Positions 1 through 10,603 of a stretch of DNA of 64,000 nt are shown one piece after another. The notes under the pieces were generated by a model. That model was not told the DNA's origin. It did not search any database and saw nothing but the letters and a program-made list of their open reading frames with translations. The stretch is taken from contig CM028380.1 in the NCBI GenBank assembly GCA_013146195.2, positions 86,864,049 to 86,928,048 on the forward strand, in the 5' to 3' direction. This DNA is from Codonopsis lanceolata. Its lineage: Eukaryota; Streptophyta; Magnoliopsida; Asterales; Campanulaceae. The position numbers were made by a program, and so were the translations under genes. Numbering within the stretch: the stretch's first letter is position 1; each line of letters starts with the position of its first letter.

Positions 1-1104
1 AAACACATAAACAACCTAGAAAGCAATTAAATCTACACTACTGCGGAGGTGGTTTGACAACAACAAATCAAGATAAAAATATAAGAGTGCAATATTTCTA
101 GTCTAGCCGGTGTTTAATTTAATCCTCTTCTTACTTTTCTTTAACTCAAGTCTTGGTAGTCGGATGCACTATTTTCTTCACTACGAGCTTTCGCTACGTA
201 TAGCAAATCTAGTTATCACTCAACCTTGCTACGGGCTCATATCATCGCAACACATAACATAGGGGAGAAAATAACCGCATGTCAAAACAAGTATCCAATG
301 ACTATTTACGCACGATCTCCTTTCGGTCTCACGCCACGCAAACTACTATTGTGATTTTCGAAATAACAAGAAGGGCTTTCGCTTTGTATCCGATCATTCT
401 AAGGTTCATTTAATGGTTTGCTACGCCATCAAAAGCATGAAGAACATACAATAATAACCAAGCACATGTGTAATACTTCGCAAAAAGAAATTCTCTATAT
501 TTTTCTACAAGTCATGTTGGTAGCCGAGACAACTAAAATTGGTTAACTGCGGGCTCTCGCATCTTATAGTCAACCTTAATCTCCCCAACCTCGCGAATGG
601 CTAAAGTGGTTCGATCGCGTGTCAAACCTAGTCTCACAATGGCTATCGCTGTGTGTCATAAAACACAAACTATTAAATTGATTGGTCCAAAATTAAAGGT
701 AGCTCTCGCGGATCCTAAATATTTCTAAAATCATTTAATTATTGGCCAAATAATTAAAAGCATTAAGTTCACAAAATAATAGCCTAACATGAATGTGTAC
801 TAAATAAAGAGATAGATTAAATTAAAACATTACATTGGACATAAAAAATAATTGCATTCCATAGATAATTTAAGCACAAACCAATTCAACATTTACAAAA
901 TTAATCAACCCTAGAAATCACAACAAATATCTAAAAATAAAAGTTGAAAGAATTAAACTGAAGCACGAGTTTGATTATAAAAGTTATCAACTGACCAACC
1001 ATTTTGCCAGAAATGGTTGGAAAAGTTTGTGTTTCGCTCTGGGTGAGGCCGTTGTGTCAATTGTCCGTGAGTTCTATGCTCACAGTGGATGAGTGATGAG
1101 ATAG
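1..1104. other. Unidentified repeat-like DNA, no gene
   Basis: No reading frame of useful length survives on either strand. The text has recurring phrases such as 'ctatcgctg' and 'gctctcgc', looks degenerate, and leads directly into the retroelement pseudogene that starts at 1105, so it is probably non-coding sequence of the same Athila-like element. That assignment rests only on adjacency. Confidence 0.35.
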
Positions 1105-1992
1105 GACCCCGACTGGTCTTGGGTTCGGGGTCAGTTAATTTATTTTGGTACTCACGCCATCTGGAATTTTTATGATCTGCCTGTTGTTAGGATTGATGAC
1201 TATCAATCCTATTTGCCTTACAACATTCCGCTGGCCACTATTAGTGATAGGATAATCGTGCCTGGGTCCGAGTGGACCTATGGACGAGCAGAGACATGAG
1301 GTCGCCCTCGTTCCATTAGGGAGTCTTGCTTGATTCCCCAGGCCAAAGGGATTTATAAATTTATTTATGCAAGGGTGATGCCCACGACGCATCAATCTGA
1401 TGTGACGTGGAATCGGGCGGTGTTAATTTACACCATTTTGACTCAGGGTTCTGTTGATATCGCTGTTATCATTACCAGTCAGCTTAGAGGCATGGTCAGA
1501 AAGACCATGAAGACTGCTTATCATTTCCCCAGTCTGATCACTGGCCTCTGTGCTAGTGCAGGAGTTTAATGGACTCCTGATTTAGAGCGAATCAAACCGA
1601 TGCCTAGTGTCGCTAAAAAGGGCGTCACAAATAGGACACGACAACCCTATGCCCGATACCCTGTCGATCAAGGCGAGGCCGCTGAGGAGAATTCGGAGAT
1701 GGATCCTTTGGAGGTGATTTCCACCCAGTTAGTGGAGGTACAACTAGACTTAGACGTGCTCCAGCAGCGTGTCGACCATAGCCTAGGCATGTTTCAGCAG
1801 CATGTCGATCAGCGATTTGATACGCTCGAGCGACATATAGAGCACTGTATAGCAGACCAAAACTATTTTTATGGGTATAATACTCAAATTTTCCAAAACC
1901 TTGCCTCCAACCTTAACATGTCGCAAGTAATCGTCCCTGAATGGTGTCCTCCTTCGTTATTTGGTCTGGGCTCATCTGGAGCCGACGCTTAA
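1105..1992 (+). pseudogene. Athila-type retroelement 'putative plant transposon protein' domain plus coiled coil, broken
   Basis: One reading frame runs from just after a TAG stop at 1102 to the TAA at 1990-1992, interrupted by in-frame stops near 1291 (TGA) and at 1567 (TAA). Before the second stop the pattern matches the plant-specific domain found in Athila-like Ty3/gypsy elements (Pfam Transposase_32, PF20167): IWNFYDLP, a PGSEW box, a PQAKG box, then TTHQSDVTWNRAVLIYTIL and a closing FPSLITGLCASAGV. After the stop the same frame continues with WTPDLERIKPMPSV, as the family normally does, so the stop is an inactivating mutation and not a gene end. The C-terminal part, about 1690-1850, is a coiled coil (DVLQQRVDHSLGMFQQHVDQ). 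The function of this domain is not known. No protease, RT or integrase is seen in the window. Confidence 0.75.
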
Positions 1993-2075
1993 ATAGCATC
2001 TTCCTTTATTATGCGGGTTTCCCTTTTGTTTCTTGTTTGTTCTTTTATTCTTCTCCCTTATCTTTCGGTTCAACA

Positions 2076-2113
2076 TTTTGAGGACAAAATATAATTTAAG
2101 TGGGGGGGGGATT
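2076..2113 (+). other. Candidate polypurine tract region of the Athila-like element
   Basis: The phrase 'tgaggacaaaat...ttaagt' followed by a nine-G run resembles the conserved GAGGACAA...TTTAAGTGTGGGGG stretch between the coding region and the 3' LTR of Athila-like elements. The LTR itself cannot be delimited. Confidence 0.35.
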
Positions 2114-2660
2114 CTAGGTCCAGGGTCCTATCAGTCCCAGCCTAATGAGAATCGGGAAATGAAGGCATAAATCCTGCGATGTACATGGGACAACTAGTGT
2201 CCCTTATATCTCGTCTCTTACCTATTTTTTTGTTTTGGCTTATTTTTATTTTAGGAGATGATGAAGTTGTACTCAGAAACAAAGGTCGTGACCATTTTAG
2301 TTTCTTCCAAACAGATTAATAGATGGTTGTTTTAGTTCACAAGTACCTGCTTATTCGGCCTTATTCCAATTAGCATCCACCTACAATTTTTTATAAAAAA
2401 AAATTTTTTAAAAATTATTCTCGAGTCGATGTGCGGGAATTTAAGTCGATGATGATTAATGCTATGACCCGCATGACTCTTTCCTCGATCCTTCCGGAAT
2501 TTACTCTGTTGACCGTTGTGTAAATTTCCTATGATTATCCCCTTTGTGTACTTATACCCCACCATTATTGAAGGACTTGGACATTTTCATCTAGCACATA
2601 GTTCACATGGCATTCTCCGAGAGACCATCTTTGGATCATTTGAGCCTTTCAGCTTCTTGA

Positions 2661-2662
<2 letters not shown>

Positions 2663-2705
<43 letters not shown>
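2663..2705. repeat. (TA)n microsatellite
   Basis: An uninterrupted TA run of about 21 units. The matching tract in the second copy of the duplicated block (7553-7625) is much longer. Confidence 0.95.
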
Positions 2706-2708
<3 letters not shown>

Positions 2709-3256
2709 TTATTTATTTACATCTATTACTTTTTGAAGCATAATTTATAAGTTATATATATAATTCATCAATGCGTAATGAAACATTCGAATCAATAGAA
2801 GTATGTAGTTGTTGATCTTTCATTTATATTGCACCCATGCGGAGCACGGGCTCAATAATTAGTAATGATAATGGCATAACGGGCATTTTGAACATTGAAG
2901 TCATCATTGCCAGGCTCCTTAACGGGCTCCTTAGTGGGCTTTTAGTTGGCTCGTATCGAGGGGAAACCACCACATGCCTCCCTCCATTCTGCCACCCAGC
3001 CTCATCTCACATACGACCTCCTTTGCAAAGCCCATTACGGGCACGTATTCGGTTCATGTGGATGTGGGTATCTCAACAGTACAACCGCTCGTAGCCTTAA
3101 GTTCATAGGCTCGTGGCCTTTAAAATAAACCATCAACTTTGAAGGGATACCAAGTTTATAAAAGATCGTCTATTTTGTAAACAAATTCAATTGGCATTTT
3201 GGCTTCTAAAAATGAGGTTTTAAAAAAAAATTACTTGAGAACAATAAACTCAATTA

Positions 3257-3415
3257 CTCCCTGCGTTTCCCTGGAAGAGTCCATGTTTGAAAAGTATAAT
3301 AATTGACGGTAATATTGATATGCTTTGGAGATTATGAACATATTTTTCGAAAGTTAACTCATTATGTGAAACATTCTAAAATAGTATCGTAGACTTTTTA
3401 CCTTGAAAAAGTGAG
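3257..3415. mobile_element. Stowaway-like MITE remnant (block copy 1)
   Basis: It starts CTCCCTGCGTTTCCCTGG after a TA and ends at 'aaaaagtgag' before a TA. The interior (gagtccatgtttgaaaagta) is shared with the elements at 8176, 35766 and 44669. The start and the TA flanks fit Tc1/mariner Stowaway-type MITEs. The right terminus is degenerate. Confidence 0.55.
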
Positions 3416-3435
3416 TATTATTTAGGAAAAATTGT

Positions 3436-3668
3436 GGGTCAATCGTCTTTTCAAAGTTTTCAACCATTTTACACCCTTACATTTTTCGTAATGGAAAAAT
3501 ACACTTCATGCATCGCGATGCACAAAATCATGCATCGTGATGCAACAATTGTACATTACGATGCATGAAAGTGCCATATTTTGTGCATCACAATACATGA
3601 CGTGCCTTTTATGATTGCAAATATATATGAGGGTGTAAAGCGATTAAAAATTCTAGCGGGGACCGACT
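3436..3668. repeat. Hairpin-forming repeat with TGCATCGCGATGCA palindromes (block copy 1)
   Basis: The ends are inverted relative to each other (caaccattttacacccttac versus gggtgtaaagcgattaaaa). Between them are several 'catgcatcgcgatgcac'-type palindromes. Diverged copies lie at 8350-8585 and 16384-16575, so this is a dispersed MITE-like family. I recognise no known superfamily. Confidence 0.55.
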
Positions 3669-4327
3669 CGAATTTCTCACTATTATTTAAGGTCGAGTTC
3701 GAGTAAATGAAACTCAATTCAATTAAGAGCTTAAAGCTGAGCATGCCAAAGCATGTATTAATTGATAAGGAGGTTTAGTTTGGAAAGAGCTTGGCCCACC
3801 TATTTGAGCCCGAGTAACGGCAATTGGGCATTGCAAAATATGAAGTTGTTTGTAGGAATAATTACCAGCAGGTACACTTTTGTAAAATTGTAACCGTTCC
3901 ACTCCCCTATTTTTGTTTTCAACCGCATAAGTTCATTTTGATTAATTTCTTCCTTAAATGCCCAAACGGTTTCTCTCCTCTCCAACTTAGGCGAACCTCT
4001 TTTCCTCTCCTCTTCTGCATCTTCAACTTCGCCTTTAACAAAAGACGTAATTTACGGACACGAGATGGATTCTTGTGTAGAAGACATCATCTGTCTTCCT
4101 TTGATTAAGAGTAGCCAACATATTTCTTCTTCTCTTCTCCCAAGCCATTAAGAGAAGGAAGATTATAGAATTTTTTAGATTGAATCTGTTTTAAAGTGAT
4201 TTTTTTCTTCTTATCTTCCCCTAGGACACAAGATGGATCCCTGGACAGATCCTTCTTTTTGTGAGTGGATTTGTTTATTTATTATTGGTTTTTCCCACCT
4301 ACGCTAGTGCCCCAGACCAGCAAAAAA

Positions 4328-4446
4328 GCTCTGCAATTCTTGCGTCGGAGGTTGCGATGTTGGCATCGGTGCCCTGGACCAGCAAAAAAACACAGTGATT
4401 CTTGCATCGGAGGTTACGATTCTTGCATCGAAGGTTGCGATGCAAA
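4328..4446. repeat. GATGCATCG-type minisatellite (block copy 1)
   Basis: Degenerate repeats of 'gattcttgcatcggaggttg' and 'cgatgttggcatcggt' alternate. A second cluster of the same motif is at about 4712-4800. Both clusters recur in block copy 2 at 9248-9365 and 9630-9720. Confidence 0.7.
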
Positions 4447-4711
4447 AAAGAAGGCAGGAGCATGTTATCTCTGGTTGAACACATAAGTTCCTCACACGCA
4501 AACAAGAACAGTTGGAATTTTAGTGACAGAAAATGAAAAAAATGGGGTTAAGGATGAAGGAAAGAGAGAAGGGAGACAGAAACAGAGACCTAGTTGGAAA
4601 TGTTGATAGGCCAAACTTCTTTGGCCATTTTTGTCAAATAGGTTATGTGCAAAACCATCTATTGCAACTGTCCAAAGTAAGGAAAATATTGCCCCCACCT
4701 AACTCAAATCC

Positions 4712-4800
4712 TCCGATGTGGGCATCGTTGCGTCCGATGCTGGCATCGGTTGTTGCGATGTTGGCGTCAGTTGTTGTGATTCTTGCGTCAGATGGTGCAA
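4712..4800. repeat. Second GATGCATCG-type minisatellite cluster (block copy 1)
   Basis: The run 'ccgatgtgggcatcg', 'ccgatgctggcatcgg', 'gcgatgttggcgtcag' shows a unit of about 18 bases. Read on the minus strand it gives a repeated hexad-like peptide (DANIATTDASIG), but I see no evidence that it is translated. Confidence 0.65.
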
Positions 4801-4904
4801 ATGGGGGTATTTTCAAATCCCTCATAAGTTCACTCAATTAACCAGAGACCAGTTCACAAAGAAGAAGCGTTAAAATTCAATGCGGGATAGGTTTTCGTTG
4901 TGGT

Positions 4905-5961
4905 TGTTGAATCTTGAAATTAAAAAGATTTGCTTAAAAACATTCCACTTGATTGTCAGCCAGGACAAATAGATTATATTTGGTCAGCTGAATATTATTT
5001 TTGTCGGGCCACTTATATCGCTTGATCTATACGCATTCCCCTAAAGAATGAGTTTATCTTTCCTTATTTGTTTAAACATACACTTGTACTAACTCTTTCC
5101 CACTTTGTGTTTTTGGTAGATGTCCTGCCATATAATATCTCACAAGATCCTTTGTGATCTTGCCTCTGCCATAACACATTTTCAAATTCAAATGTGTTCC
5201 TAACGGGTTGCTTGCAAAGACTATCTATAAATACCTATTGGAAGCATTGATGAAGACATGAATCTTAACAGTTTTTGAAGTCGAGAAACTTTCTACACAC
5301 AATCTCTCAGACGTCTTCTTCACGAAAAACTTTAACTAGATATTTCTCATTGAAAATTTCTCTCTAGTTATTGTTTAGGCAAAACTCTGAGTATTTCATT
5401 TCAAATTATTTAGAACTCAGTCAGTTTGTCTCACGAGTTTGATTGTCTCTCAATCATTCTCCCCAAACACCGGTCTTTAGTTGTACACTGATCCATTAGA
5501 GATCAAATAGATTTTAATAAAATTAGTGCACTTCAAAAATCCAAGTCCGACCAACTTGGTAGTGAACGTAGCGCTTATCTCGCGAACCACTTCAACCGAT
5601 TTGTCGCCCATTTCTTATATTCTGTAACCGAGCTTAACACTTAAGAAGTTATTCAACCGACAAGTGTCGCCGTTAACAACAATTGTTTGCTTACTTGTTC
5701 GCTTAACTTGTGTTCGAAGCTTTTTCTCTATATTTAGTGATCAATCATTAAAAGATTTCTTTTTGAAAACCTGTTGTGTCGCCACCGACCAACTTTCTTC
5801 AATTTTAAGAAATTTCAGTGTCACTAACCCGACCAATTCTTCAGTTGACTAACAAGATCAAGTTTTCCGCTGCCAATATTTTAAGACTTTCAAATTAATC
5901 CTCAAATTTTTTAAAGGCTATTCACCCCCCTCTAGCCTTAATGCTGCTATCCGACTTTACA
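4905..5961 (+). repeat. Copia LTR (about 1.06 kb)
   Basis: It starts TGTTGAATCTTGAAATT and ends CCGACTTTACA. The U5 end contains 'ctattcacccccctctagcc', shared by all four LTRs of this kind in the window. A TATA-like 'ctataaata' lies at about 5225-5233. The left flank is 'gtggt' (4900-4904); the matching right duplication would lie beyond the gap. Confidence 0.75.
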
Positions 5962-5976
5962 ATTGGTATCAAAGCC
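5962..5976 (+). other. Primer binding site (tRNA-iMet type, one mismatch)
   Basis: 'attggtatcaaagcc' directly follows the LTR end. The standard plant site is TGGTATCAGAGCC, complementary to the 3' end of initiator methionine tRNA; here one G is A. Confidence 0.75.
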
Positions 5977-6024
5977 TAGCTTTTGAAAATTATTTTCCAA
6001 GCCTAACGGTTTGAAAGCTCGATC

Positions 6025-6194
6025 ATGGCAACTCTAAAGCTTTTCAATCAAACAATGTCACCAAGTTCCCATTTTTGATGAAGATCACTTGATATCCGGA
6101 AGGAAAGAATTACAAGATATATGAACAACATAGATAAACGGTTGATGGAATGTGTAAGAGGTGGTCCTATAACCTATGAAAATAAATACTAAAG
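6025..6194 (+). pseudogene. Copia gag N-terminus, frameshifted and cut by the gap
   Basis: The frame opens at ATG 6025 (MATLKLFNQTMSPSSHF) and meets a TGA after 17 codons. In another frame the text continues as DIRKERITRYMNNIDKRLM then ECVRGGPITYENKY, which fits the N-terminal part of plant copia gag proteins, where a conserved tryptophan (D-W-K) stands in place of the R here. The R codon CGG sits where TGG would be expected. The protein continues into the N run, so its full state is unknown. Confidence 0.6.
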
Positions 6195-6294
6195 NNNNNN
6201 NNNNNNNNNNNNNNNNNNNNNNNNNNNNNNNNNNNNNNNNNNNNNNNNNNNNNNNNNNNNNNNNNNNNNNNNNNNNNNNNNNNNNNNNNNNNNN
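6195..6294. other. Assembly gap (100 N)
   Basis: Exactly one hundred N are present, the usual placeholder for a scaffold join of unknown length. It sits between the two copies of the duplicated block, so distance and order across it are unproven. Confidence 0.99.
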
Positions 6295-6902
6295 GCTTAA
6301 CTTTCGCTTATGGAAATGAAACAACAAACAGATTAAGTGGGCGGCCAGCTAGAACCCTCGGTGTGAGTGAGGGTTCAGGTGGAAAGATGGTAATAAATAT
6401 GCCGTGATAAGTGTTTGATAAGAGGCGTGATAAGGTAGTTGTGATATCTACGAAATTGCTTACATTTGCCTTAAATAATGCGCTCTCTTACTTATACGAT
6501 GTTTATGGCGGCGTGGCGGTCGGCGTTGGGGAGCATAAAAGCGATCATTAAATCGTTGAGGGTCTTCGTCGAAAATAAGTGAATGCGCTTGTCGGGGAGT
6601 TGGTGGTTGCGTGCGGCCCGGTTTTCTCGGAGCCTTAGGAAGCGGCTTGTCGGGCGGATGATGATTGGTTAAGCAGAGGCCGAAGTGTTTGTGGCGATCG
6701 TTTATTGCTAGAGGCGAGATTACCGAGCCGATTTGGTGGCGGGGCGTGGACATCGGGGTCTTTAGGCTGAAATTTGAACATTCTTGTCTTGAGGGTTACG
6801 GTGCCGAGGCGAGCGTTATCTTGAGGCGTGCGGACTTGTTATGCCTTTTAAGGGGGGCCCATTATTGTGCCGAGGGTCAAACCCTTCGGTTTATTCCTTT
6901 CA
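6295..6902. other. GC-rich orphan segment after the gap
   Basis: This stretch is clearly richer in G+C and CpG than anything around it (for example 'ggcggcgtggcggtcggcg'). It shares nothing visible with the left side of the gap or with the rest of the window. Open frames of up to about 100 codons exist on both strands, but I do not recognise any product. It may be a fragment of a retroelement whose remainder is missing. Confidence 0.4.
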
Positions 6903-7550
6903 AGTTTCTTTCAAACAGATTAATAGATGGTTGTTTTAGTTCTGGCGCTGCTTATCATTGCTTATTCAATTAGCATCCACCTACAATTTTTTATTAAAAA
7001 AATTTTAAAAATATTCTCAGTCGATTAATGCGGAGATTTAAGTCGATGATGATTAATGCTATGACCGCATGACTCTTTCCTCGATCCTTAGAATTTACTA
7101 CGTTGGCCAGTTGTGTAAATTTCCTATGATTATCCCCTTTGTGTACTCATACCCCACCATTATTGAAGGACTTGGACATTTTCATCTAGCACATAGTTCA
7201 CATGGCATTCTCAGAGGCGGTTTGTGCACCCAATTAGGATGAGTAACCGTCTTTAGATGAGTGTTACATTGATTTGTAACTTAGGGTCATTTTTATGGAA
7301 GTTAGAATTCTTGGAATTGTCTTGCTAATATATCTCAAGCACACTTTTGAACTGTGATTACATGTTAGTCTTTAATTTCTCGACATCTTTTCTAGCGAAA
7401 GCTTATGTCAAACACGTTAAGAGTTGTTCTTCATTTCATATATGGATGTGATATTTATAATTGTGTTTCATTTTCTATGGAATTTTGCATGATGACTTGG
7501 CACTAGGACATGATTTAGGCCATCTTTGGATCATTTGATCCTTTCAGCTT

Positions 7551-7552
<2 letters not shown>

Positions 7553-7625
<73 letters not shown>
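7553..7625. repeat. (TA)n microsatellite
   Basis: Uninterrupted TA run of about 36 units; the equivalent tract in block copy 1 has about 21. Confidence 0.95.
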
Positions 7626-7628
<3 letters not shown>

Positions 7629-8175
7629 TTATTTATTTACATCTATTACTTTTTGAAGCATAATTTATAAGTTATAGATATAATTCATCAATGCATAATG
7701 AAACATTCGAATCAATAGAAGTATGTAGTTGTTGATCTTTCATTTATATTGCACCCATGCGGAGCACGGGCTCAATAATTAGTAATGATAATGGCATAAC
7801 GGGCATTTTGAACATTGAAGTCATCATTGCCGGGCTCATAGCGGGCTCCTAGTGGGCTTTTAGTTGGCTCGTATCGAGGGAACCACCGCGGGCCTCCCTC
7901 CGTTCGCCACCACTCGGCCTCATCTCACATCGACCTCCTTTGCAAAGCCCATTACGCAGACACGTGTTCGGTTCATGTGGATGTGGGTATCTCAACAGTA
8001 CAACCGCTCGTAGCCTTAAGTTCATAGGCTCGTGGCCTTTAAAATAAACCATCAACTTTGAAGGGATACCAAGTTTATAAAAGATCGTCTATTTTGTAAA
8101 CAAATTCAATTGGCATTTTGGCTTCTAAAAATGAGGTTTTAAAAAAAAATTACTTGAGAAAAATAAACTCAATTA

Positions 8176-8335
8176 CTCCCTACGTTTCCCTGGAAGAGTC
8201 CATGTTTGAAAAGTATAATAATTGACGGTAATATTGATATGTTTTGGAGATTATGAACATATTTTTCGAAAGTTAACTCATTATGTGAAACATTCTAAAA
8301 TAGTATCGTAGACTTTTTACCTTGAACAAAGTGAG
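8176..8335. mobile_element. Stowaway-like MITE remnant (block copy 2)
   Basis: Counterpart of 3257-3415: starts CTCCCTACGTTTCCCTGG, TA on both sides, near-identical interior. Confidence 0.55.
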
Positions 8336-8349
8336 TATTATTTAGGAAA

Positions 8350-8585
8350 AATTGTGGGTCAATCGTCTTTTCAAAGTTTTCAACCATTTTACACCCTTAC
8401 ATTTTTCGTAATGGAAAAATACACTTCATGCATCGCGATTCACAAAATCATGCATCGTGATGCAACAATTGTACATTACGATGCATGAAAGTGCCATATT
8501 TTGTGCATTGCAATACATGACGTGCCTTTTATGATTGCAAAAATATATGAGGGTGTAAGCGATTAAAAATTCAGTGAGGGGACCA
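8350..8585. repeat. Hairpin-forming TGCATCGCGATGCA repeat (block copy 2)
   Basis: Counterpart of 3436-3668 with the same inverted ends. One palindrome is changed to 'gcatcgcgattcac'. Confidence 0.55.
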
Positions 8586-9247
8586 CTTAATTTCTCACTA
8601 TTATTTAAGGTCGAGTTCGAGTAAATGAAACTCAATTCAATTAAGAGCTTAAAGTGAGAGCATGCCAAAGCATGTATTAATTGATAAGGAGGTTTAGTTT
8701 GGAAAGAGCTTGGCCCACCTATTTGAGCCAGTAGCGGCAATTGGGCATTGCAAAATATGAAGTTGTTTGTAGGAATAATTACCAGCAGGTACACTTTTGT
8801 AAAATTGTAACCGCTCCACTCCCCTATTTTTGTTTTCAACTGCAGAAGTTCATTTTGATTAATTTCTTCCTTAAATGCCCCAACGGTTTCTCTCCTCTCC
8901 AACTTAGGCGAACCTCTTTTCCTCTCCTCTTTTGCATCTTCAACTTCGCCTTTAACAAAAGACGTAATTTACGGACACGAGATGGATTCTTGTGTAGAAG
9001 ACTTCATCTGTCTTCCTTCGATTAAGAGTAGCCAACATATTTCTTCTTCTCTTCCCCCAAGCCATTAAGAGAAGGAAGATTATAGAATTTTTTAGATTGA
9101 ATCTGTTTTAAAGTGATTTTCTTCTTCTTATCTTCCCCTAGGACACAAGATGGATCCCTGGGCAGATCCTTCTTTTTGTGAGTGGATTTGTTTCTTTATT
9201 ATTGGTTTTTCCCACCTACGCTAGTGCCCCAGACCAGCAAAAAAGCT

Positions 9248-9365
9248 CTGCGATTCTTGCATTCGAAGGTTGCGATGTTGGCATCGGTGCCTTGGACCAG
9301 CAAAAAAACACAGTGATTCTTGCGTCGGAGGTTACGATTCTTGCATCGAAGGTTGCAATGCAAAA
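9248..9365. repeat. GATGCATCG-type minisatellite (block copy 2)
   Basis: Counterpart of 4328-4446; a further cluster follows at about 9630-9720. Confidence 0.7.
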
Positions 9366-10603
9366 AAGAAGGAAGGAGCATGTTATCTCCGGTTGAACAC
9401 ATAACTTCCTCACACGCAAACAAGAACAGTTGGAATTTTAGTGACATAAAATGAAAAAAAATGGGGTTAATGATGAAGGAAAGAGAGAAGGGAGACAGAA
9501 ACAAAGACCTAGTTGGAAATGTTGATAGGCCGAAATTCTTTGGCCATTTTTGTCAAATAGGTTATATGCAAAACCATAGATTGCAACTGTCCAAAGTAAG
9601 GAAAATATTGCCCCCACCTAACTCAAATCCTCCGATGTGGGCATCGTAGCGTCCGATGCTGGCATCGGTTGTTGCGATGTTGGCGTCAATTGTTGTGATT
9701 CTTGTGTCAGATGGTGCAAATGGGGGTATTTTCAAATCCCTCATAAGTTCACTCGATTAACCAGAGACCAGTTCACAAAGAAGAAGCGCTAAAATTCAAT
9801 GCGGGACATGTTTTGGTTGTGGCATTTTTTGTTATTAAGTGCCGGCAATTGTTCATGTCCTATGATAGCTATTGAAAAAAAGAAAGAAAGAAGGCATTTT
9901 GTTATCAACCCCCCTCCCCCTAATCACTATGGGTAGCATTCGGCCTATTGATACAAATGCTTTGTGTAAGTCCAGTTGGCAACAAATAAGGCTAGAGGGG
10001 GGTGAATAGCTTTTTAAAAACTTTGAGAGTAGTTTTGAAAAACTTCAAAAGTTGCAGCGAAATTTAACTTTTGTTAGTCAGCTGATATAGTATCAGCTGG
10101 ATGATACTTTTGAACAACTGATGTTGTCAGCTGGAAGAATAAAATTGGCCAGCTGGCTAACACAATTTTGCTGTTTTAGAAGAGATCACAAGTTATGAGG
10201 AAAGTACTGAAAGACAATTTATAAAACAAGTAAGTATACAATTTATGTAAAGAATTGGTTGATACTTAAGTTGATTAAGACTGCTTAAGTATTAGAACGG
10301 TTTGCAGGAGCTAATGAGGAAAGACAGAGCAGTTGAAGTGGTTCAAAGTATAAACCGCTACGTCCACTACCAAGTTGGTCAAAATTGGATTTTTGAAGTG
10401 CGCTAATATTATTAATAATCTTATTGATCACTAATGGATCAGTGTACAACAAAGACCGGTGTTTATGGAGTATGATTGAGAACCACTCGTGGGACAATTG
10501 AAAGATTCCTTAAAGAATATGAAAGAAGTAAGAAATGTCTTGACAATGATTGTCAAAAACAATGAACTAGAAAAGAATAGAAATCAAAGGTTATCTAGCT
10601 AAT

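Larger units (their letters stand above)
2304..4904. repeat. Large duplicated block, copy 1
   Basis: Nearly the same sequence is found again at about 6903-9830, in the same orientation and order: the 'cagattaatagatggttgtt' start, a (TA)n tract, a Stowaway-like insert, a hairpin repeat, a GATGCATCG-rich minisatellite and a purine-rich stretch. Copy 1 lacks about 320 bp present in copy 2 (7203-7525). It stops at 4904, where a copia LTR begins. No gene is recognisable in it; open frames here are short and not conserved between the copies. Confidence 0.85.
4905..6194 (+). mobile_element. Ty1/copia-like LTR retrotransposon, 5' part, truncated by the gap
   Basis: The element opens with a TG...CA LTR (4905-5961), has a primer site at 5962-5976 and a degraded gag start, then runs into the assembly gap. 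Its LTR belongs to the same family as the solo LTRs at 9965-16004 (minus strand) and 16999-18034 (plus strand). The rest of the element, including any second LTR, is not seen in this window. Confidence 0.75.
6903..9830. repeat. Large duplicated block, copy 2
   Basis: Same content and order as 2304-4904, with an additional 320 bp at 7203-7525. Differences between the copies are concentrated in short GC-containing words. At the point where copy 1 is entered by a copia LTR (4904), copy 2 runs straight through ('gttgtggcattt' near 9817), so it represents the empty site. Confidence 0.85.

Noticed and set aside
9930..9964. A reverse primer-site-like stretch beside the minus-strand LTR, suggesting a full element extending to the left
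   Set aside because: The similarity is weak, and a perfect ctttg duplication at 9960-9964 and 16005-16009 shows that the element ends exactly at the LTR, so it is a solo LTR.
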